Made by a program: the position numbers and the translations under genes. Of a DNA stretch of 64,000 nucleotides, positions 57,621-64,000 are shown one piece after another. The DNA lies in the NCBI RefSeq assembly GCF_049306965.1, contig NC_133194.1, positions 11,726,501 through 11,790,500 of the forward strand. The letters run 5' to 3'. Origin of the DNA: Danio rerio (taxonomy: Eukaryota > Chordata > Actinopteri > Cypriniformes > Danionidae). Position 1 is the stretch's first letter; each line of letters opens with the position of its first letter. A model generated the notes under the pieces. The model saw only the letters and a program-made list of their open reading frames with translations. It was not told where the DNA came from and did no database searches.

Positions 57621-60600
57621 TTACTCACTGCGACCATGCTTATTCCGCTTTTTGAACATTTGGAGACCCTGCTTTTCTTCTAATTCCAGTCTTTTAAATG
57701 CTTCTGAATACCTCTATGATGCATTAAGTTTCTAATCCAATTGCGCCCATCATAGTACCGTCGGTTTCTTACAGTTCCGGTCACATTAAGCAGACATGAC
57801 AGGTTAGCTAAGGGCTGCAGAATTTGCAGAGGAGAGACCATGCAAAATTTCCATGTAGACGACTATGTTTATGTATGTGCGTTAAACGCATTGTGCCTCA
57901 TTCAGTTTGCGTGTGCCCACAACATAAGTGCTCGAGTGAGTGTCAGATTGACCGTAACACCCTCAACGGAAGTGTGCACACACACAATTCCACCCAAGGC
58001 TACTCAGAGTCTCGAGTTTTCATTCAATTGACATCAATTGACATTTCATTGACCTTTATGTACTTTGAGCTTATTTATAATACTGCTTTTAACTTGCGTT
58101 GTCATTAGTGCATCTGTAAATTATCTATTTACCTTATCGATTTCTTAATTTCATGTTTTAGCCCTGTGAACTTTGACAAACACTGTCCCATAAGCCTTTT
58201 AGTGCAATAAGCCAATTATTAACGGCTCTGTCGTAGACTTTCACGACACAATACAAAGCATACCTGCTTTAATTTAAAACAGAACATTTTGTTGAATGTG
58301 GCATTGTTTTGGAGAACTTGAACGCCATTTTTTGGCTGGTTTTATTGAAACGGATGATGTGTTTTATGGCTGGAATGATGGGTTAAGTTTACAGAGGACG
58401 TGGTTTGTAGTAAATGCTATCAAGACAAAACTTTCATTTAAAAAGTCAAATGATGAAGTGCCTGTTTTATAGGAGATATCTATTGGCGTACATTTTAAAT
58501 GTGTATTTAAGGCGAATGGCGTGTACATATGGTTGGACAGATATTTTAGCTATTAAAACTGTTATTCTTTTTAGGTCTTTTTGTTGTCAAGGGCAATTTG
58601 ATTAGTTGAACTAATGTAGTCCTGGGCCATTTTCTTTTCAACTTTCATTCAGACTTCTAGATTTCTTTTGAACTTTTACATTTTCTTTTCAACTTTGGAA
58701 CATTCAGTTTTGTTTTATTTTTTATTTTGAAGATTTTGTCAAACGTTCCTTTATTCTTTTTTCAAAATTTCCAACTGTTTTCATCATTCAAATGTTTATT
58801 TGACGTTTCAAACATTCTTTTGAACTAAGTTTTCATAAGATCCTGTGAGTGTTCTAACATTCTGTTTTTACACACGTTCCTTAGAACTTTAAATAGTCAG
58901 TTGATCCTTTGAGCTTTCAAACATCGTTTTTGCAAACAAAATTTACAAACATTTTGAACTTTTGACTTTTCACATTATTTTTGGAAACTTTAAATGTTGT
59001 TCTTAACTTTTTAAACCCCCCTCAAAACCCTTCCCTTTTCATAGCCCCTGCATATTCAACTTGCATTCCACACAGACCAAACCAATGTGCCTAGGAAAAC
59101 AGGGGTAGTAGAGAGTACTGAGTAAAAGCATATGAAGTGTAGTGCTAAAGATGGAGGGCTTTTACTTTCACATAGCCCTTAATGTGAATGGCACTGAGGT
59201 CTTTATGACATAAAGCCACAAATATTGATCAGTGTAGCTGCTGCTTTACATGATAAAAAAAAACTACATCTGCTTTCATCTCTGAAGAGAGCGAGAAAAT
59301 AGTTTTTTTCTGAAAAATGACTGACGAATATATTGCTGCACTTAAACAAAACGCTGTACAGTCTCAGATCTGGTGAAATATGCCTAAGGTGCTAAGATGG
59401 TGTGGTGCTGTAATACGGGGGATGTTAACCACGCTAATCTGCTGCGAATTTACTGCAAAGCTTTCAGATTGTACGAGTTTTTATTGAATTGAGTGTTTCG
59501 CCTGGTGAAAAACGTTTTCTTTTTTTCAGAGTGTTAGCTTGCTAACCGAACAAACATGCTGAACATATTCGAGCAGTTTAAATAAACGAAATAGCAGTTT
59601 TATCGAGTTAACCAGAACTTCACTCTGTAAAAAGTGCGCTAATGTTTGGTGCTCTAATTGTTTTCCTCTCTATTTTGTTTGGATGCGTTTTGAACTGTTA
59701 CTTCTCTGCCGCTACCAGCATTTGAATTTACTTGAATATGGGGAGGGATCAGTAGAACCTGCGCGCATATGCATTTTTGACTTTTAGATGACCGCTGAAA
59801 TACAGCCTCCTGAAATCGCCACGGAATAAAAAGCTAGCTATAAAACTCCTATAGGAGGAGCACTGCATGAGGGGGAGGGGCTATTCTGGTTAGTGGGTGT
59901 GTTTTAAATGGCTCCTCCCACTAAAACTGTGACACTCTCTTCACCCCTTTGGCTTCAAGCTGGTATGCGGTTTACCTTAAAGCGTGTTTAATTCAACGAG
60001 AAGTATATTTGTATATTTATAGGTAACTGCGTAATGCACGTCGATTATTTTTGCTAACAAAGTCTATGAGAGTTTAAGCGACAAATTAACGTTAATCATG
60101 ATTAATATAAATCGGGCTAATATTATGCAATAGACTGTTGAGTAGTAGATTCGTCTCGTCTTGTGTTTTTCTGTGGTATTGATGAGAAGTTATTCAGTCG
60201 TCGTCTAATTCGATTGTTTGATTGCCTTAAAGGGATAGCAACTACAAAAATGAAGCCCAAATTAAACACGAAGGTACCTCCTCGAATATTTCAATTTCTT
60301 TTATTATTGGTTGTCTAATTTTTTTTTTTTTTGAGAGGCGAAGATTCATCCAGTGCCTTTTCGGATGGTGCTGTTCTTAGACCGATAAAATAAAACGTTA
60401 ACGAAATATGAAGTTTATTAACACGATATACTGTATAATATGTGTTCAAGAGTGTTAAAACTGTGTGTGTGGGTGTGATTGTGCCTCTTTATTCGCCAAG
60501 AACACATTAATTCACAGAGCTTGCCAGTTACAGGGTCTCTGGACCAAACTTTCTACAAGGGATATTTGGCACTAATAGATCAAGCACTGTTTTCCTTTTA

Positions 60601-61146
60601 TTATTCTCACTCATTTTTAACAGCCAGTGTCAAATCAAATCCCATATACTCTATAAAATAGCAATAATATAATCCGTAATGTCACTAATATTTGAGCTGG
60701 ATTCCAGTTTGAGTCTTGGTTTTTTTTCATGGATCCTTCTGTTACATTTTTAACCTGTGATTTTTACGAATCTGTGATTAAACCCAGTACCAGCTTTTGT
60801 AAAACTATGCAAGTTTCTTCTCGTCTTGAAGGAGCTTCATGGAATTGTTCACAGTCGGCACTCTTTCCATTGTGACGCAACACATGTTCAGCGCTCTGAT
60901 GTAATTCTTTAGTTGATGGCGTGATGAAATCTTAATGAATTAATAACAGAACTGTCTATAGGCGTGTATGTATACATATTTGTCCCTTTTATTTTATCTG
61001 AACCTGATTGTGGTCTTTCATTTGGGGCTTTTTATTTGGTCGTTCTATTAAATTGTCGATATTTTCATTAAAACTGTATGTCTGCAGACTTGTATGACGG
61101 TTATGTCTATTGAACTGTTTGTCTTGGACAGAAACATTACACGTGA

Positions 61147-61152
61147 AATAAA
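61147..61152 (+). promoter_or_regulatory. Candidate main polyadenylation signal of ago3
   Basis: AATAAA followed within 30 bp by the GT-rich stretch GTGCGTGAAGTTTTGTGTTT, the usual pairing of signal and downstream element. Confidence 0.5.
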
Positions 61153-61479
61153 TATTGAATGTGCGTGAAGTTTTGTGTTTACTGTGTAAGAAAGAAGTGT
61201 AACGCTTGGTGTCAAAGATGAAAAATATAAAGAAAAACACATGAATAATTATTTTATATGCATATAAATTAAATAAAAACAAACGTAAAATGCTTAATTT
61301 TTATTTAGTAACATTTGATTTAAAAAAAATAAGGAAAATGACAAAAGCTGACCAATTTTATCAAAATAGTAATAGTTGACTAGAAAAGTAGTTCTAGACA
61401 AACTTTATGGTGGCTTAAGAACGCTTAGTCTGAAAGTTTTAAGATGTTTGAAACAGTTGGCATAGGCAAGTACATGTAT

Positions 61480-62380
61480 ATTAGCATTGCTAGGGTGTTC
61501 TGAGTGGTTACTAAGGCGTTGCTAGGTGGTTGCTAAGATGTTGCAACGGTGTTCTGGGTGGTTGCTAAGGCCTTGCTAGGAGGTTGCTAGGGTGTTCTAG
61601 GTGGTTACTAAGGTGTTCCTAGGTTGTTGCTAAGGTGTTCTGAATGGTTGCTTGGTGGTTTTTAAGGTGTTCTAGGCCATAGTTAAGGTGTTCTGAGTAG
61701 TTGCTAAGGCGTTGTTAGGTGGTTGATAAGGTGTTGCTTGGGTGTTCTGAGTGGTTGCTAGGCAGTTGCTAAGGTGTTGCTAGGTGGTTGCTAAAATGTT
61801 TTTAGGCTGTTGCTAGGGTTTTTGCTAGGCAGTTGCTAAGGTGTTCTGAGTTGCTAGGCAGCTGCTAACATAAATAAACATGTTGCTAACAAGTTTCTAG
61901 TATAAACTAGCATGTTGTTAGCATGAATTATCATGTTGCTAGTATGATTAGTATGAATTAGCATTGGTAGTATGATTAGTATGTTGTTAGCATGTTTCTA
62001 GTATGAATTAGAATGTTTTCAGTATGTTTCTAGTATGAATTAGCATGTTGCTAGTATATTTCTAGTATAAATTAGCATGTTACTAGTATTATTAGTGGGA
62101 ATTAGCATGTTGCTAGTATGATTAGCATCTTGCTAGCAAGTTTCTAGTATAAACTAGCATGTTGTTATGAATGAATGATGTCATGAATTTAATATGAATT
62201 GGCATGTTGCTAGTATAATTAGTGTTGTAAGTATGTTTCTAGTTTGAATTTGCATGTTGCTAGTATGATTAGTATGAATTAGCATTTTGCTAGTATGAGT
62301 AATATAAATTAGCATGTTGCTAGTATGATTGGTATGTTTGTTAGTGTGTTTTAGTATGGATTGGTATGTCATTAGTATGT
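61480..62380. repeat. Two abutting minisatellites (GTTGCTAGG-type and TAGCATGTTGCTAGTAT-type)
   Basis: 61480-61865 is built from degenerate units such as GGTTGCTAAGGTGTTGCTA with inserts TGTTCTGAGT. 61866-62380 switches to units around AATTAGCATGTTGCTAGTAT. GTTGCTAGGGTG returns at 62430-62465 after an AAGTCTATGG stretch, so the whole may be one complex repeat. Confidence 0.85.
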
Positions 62381-63365
62381 CCAATGTAAAGTCAATGGCA
62401 GTTTTTTTTACAATGGAAGTCTATGGAACAGTTGCTAGGGTGCCGTAAGTGGTTGCTAGGGTGTGGCTAAAAATTTTAAAGCTCATCATTGGTTGGCAGA
62501 TCGGTAGTCTGAGTTAAATGAGCCCAACCTTAAGTCTGCATGACTGTCTGGCGCAAAATTCTGAGGGCACAAATTTGGTCCAAAGTTAAGTCAGTGAGAC
62601 TTTTATAAATTTTCTGGGTCCCTTTTGGAAAACCGAAAGTCGGATCAGTTAGAAAAGATATTACAACCCGAGTCAGACCAGTTTGGAGGTTTGATGATTT
62701 CTTAAAATAGTTTAAGAAGAAGAAGACTGAAGAGTAATGAGTTTATGTAGAATAACAGCATGTCTGCTTTCTCAAGCCACTATAATTAAAAAAAGCTATC
62801 AAAATATTAATAAAAACTGGAATATTACTAGAAGGTCATATAAAACAATCCTGAAACAGCACTGCTGTGATTGAGTTGTGTCTCAGTGATTTGTACAGAT
62901 GTAAACAAGTGAAGCAAGAATGACTAGTACAGCAACATTAGTTAAATAGAAATGTTCATAAATACTTTATTAATCCCTCAAAAAAAAGTAAAATACCCCA
63001 AGAACCATTACTTGATTAGCTAGATGCATCCCATTGCTCAAACATACTTGGTAACAGTTCAGTCATACAGAATAAAATCCTGACATTACAGATTTCTACC
63101 ACATTCTATGAGCATGAAATGTTTACTTTAAATATTGACTTGATACTGGTGTAAAGTGCCATTTGAAATGAAACTGCAAGGTGCATCTTCAGAATAACTT
63201 AATGGCTTTGTTCTCAGTATAATATAAGCACTATTGCACAGACTCAAACTATCCCCCTCACACCATTCTTAAAGAGACTATAACACAAAATCAGTTCTGT
63301 GGCTTCTAGTTCATGTCAATGAGCTTTTAAACCATCTAGTGTACAAAAATACTAGGTTGTCTCAA
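62381..63365. other. Intergenic stretch with minus-strand AATAAA
   Basis: 62381-62700 continues the repeat-like sequence (TCTATGGAACAGTTGCTAGG). A minus-strand AATAAA at 62966-62971 could end a gene lying to the right of the window. Nothing else is recognised. Confidence 0.35.
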
Positions 63366-63550
63366 CACGGGTGTCAAACTCAATTCCTGGAGGGCCCTTC
63401 ACAGTTTAATTCCAGCTCTGTTTCTTCAACTCCCCTAACTTAAGGTATCAAACAAGCCTAAGCACTTAATTAGTTTGATTGGGTGTGTTTAATTAGGGTT
63501 GGAACTAAACTGTGCAGAGCTGCTGCCCTCCAGGAACTGTTTGACACCTG
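63366..63550. mobile_element. Foldback MITE (CTCAATTCCTGGAGGGCC family)
   Basis: GTGTCAAACTCAATTCCTGG at the left and CTCCAGGAACTGTTTGACAC at the right. Confidence 0.8.
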
Positions 63551-64000
63551 TATCTGAACCCAATTTTAACCTAACAATTGGCACAAACCAAAATGTTGGG
63601 TGAAAAAGTGTCATTTAAATTGAATTGAAAAAACAGCAATGGGGTTGAGCACATGTGACCCCACATTGAGTTATGACTACCTAGCATTTCTTAAAGCGTC
63701 CTCCTGCTGTCTAATAGCAAATGATGGCCATCGCTGTGACGTAAACTACAGACTACTTTATAGGTTGAAGTCCGCACTTCCTCTTCAGTGGGAATAAACC
63801 ATTTGTTGGGTGTTTAAAAAAGAATACAAAATTTGGATGAGCTGAGAAGCATTGAAGTGTTTTATCTTGTTTTGCTACAAAATAACTAGAAATATGTCCC
63901 ACTGAATGGATTAAGTGCTGTTGTCTGCTCCAGTTTTTGGCAGTTCCAATGGGTTTTCGGCAGTGAATCTCCAGTTCCATTTTGTAGATGGTAAAAACAG
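63551..64000. other. Right-edge stretch, no gene recognised
   Basis: Holds a 75-codon minus-strand open frame (63753-63980) without recognisable similarity; it may be part of a UTR of a gene outside the window. Confidence 0.35.

Larger units (their letters stand above)
56252..61170 (+). other. ago3: Probable long 3' UTR of ago3
   Basis: After the stop codon no further plus-strand exon is recognisable until a strong AATAAA at 61147. Apart from the foldback copies at 56925-57620 the stretch 57630-61150 is free of recognised repeats, unlike nearly all non-coding DNA in the window, which fits a retained UTR. Argonaute mRNAs are known for very long 3' UTRs. Earlier AATAAA sites at about 59580 and 59824 could give shorter forms. 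Confidence 0.5.

Noticed and set aside
57824-58108. 94-codon frame downstream of ago3
   Set aside because: No recognisable domain; low-complexity Cys/Val composition; lies in the probable 3' UTR.
61480-62380. CRISPR-like array
   Set aside because: Units are degenerate, directly abutting and without unique spacers; the DNA is vertebrate.

Overview
The window looks like nuclear DNA of zebrafish (Danio rerio) or a very close cyprinid. The evidence is spliced vertebrate genes with GT/AG introns, several copies of the Danio tRNA-derived SINE DANA, many (TA)n arrays, and a dense load of hAT, Tc1/mariner, Harbinger and foldback DNA transposons. Four protein-coding genes can be supported; everything else is introns, UTRs and repeats.

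Layout: (1) 1012-2013, minus: an intronless free-fatty-acid receptor (FFAR2/3-like GPCR). (2) 7282-17511, minus: tekt2, tektin-2 of ciliary and flagellar axonemes, nine coding exons, with a probable non-coding first exon at about 19198-19290. (3) 20439-26984, minus: olah, the medium-chain acyl-ACP/S-acyl thioesterase, six coding exons and an intact Ser-Asp-His triad. (4) 32837-56251, plus: ago3, Argonaute-3, nineteen coding exons giving 860 residues with the complete DEDH slicer tetrad and the MID 5'-phosphate pocket. It has a GC-rich promoter/first-exon region at about 32.0-33.2 kb and a likely 3' UTR of about 4.9 kb ending near 61.17 kb. The exon joins were worked out by hand; reading frame is kept across every junction and the products align almost without gaps to the vertebrate families.

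The genes are not an operon or pathway. Human tekt2 and ago3 orthologues are neighbours, so that pair is conserved synteny. olah and the FFAR are separate metabolic genes; both handle fatty acids, but nothing in the sequence shows a link.

The spaces between exons are a museum of transposons. Notable cases are a 999-bp hAT with a perfect 8-bp target duplication ending 38 bp from the tekt2 stop codon, an LTR nested inside a hAT in ago3 intron 14, a Tc1 copy broken by two younger foldback elements in a tekt2 intron, a Harbinger transposase relic, a Harbinger-type MITE with TTA target duplications, and a perfect 44-bp palindrome beside it. I found no convincing new system. The points most worth checking are the ago3 overlapping start codons, the FOXJ1/RFX-like motifs at the tekt2 first exon, and the palindromes.
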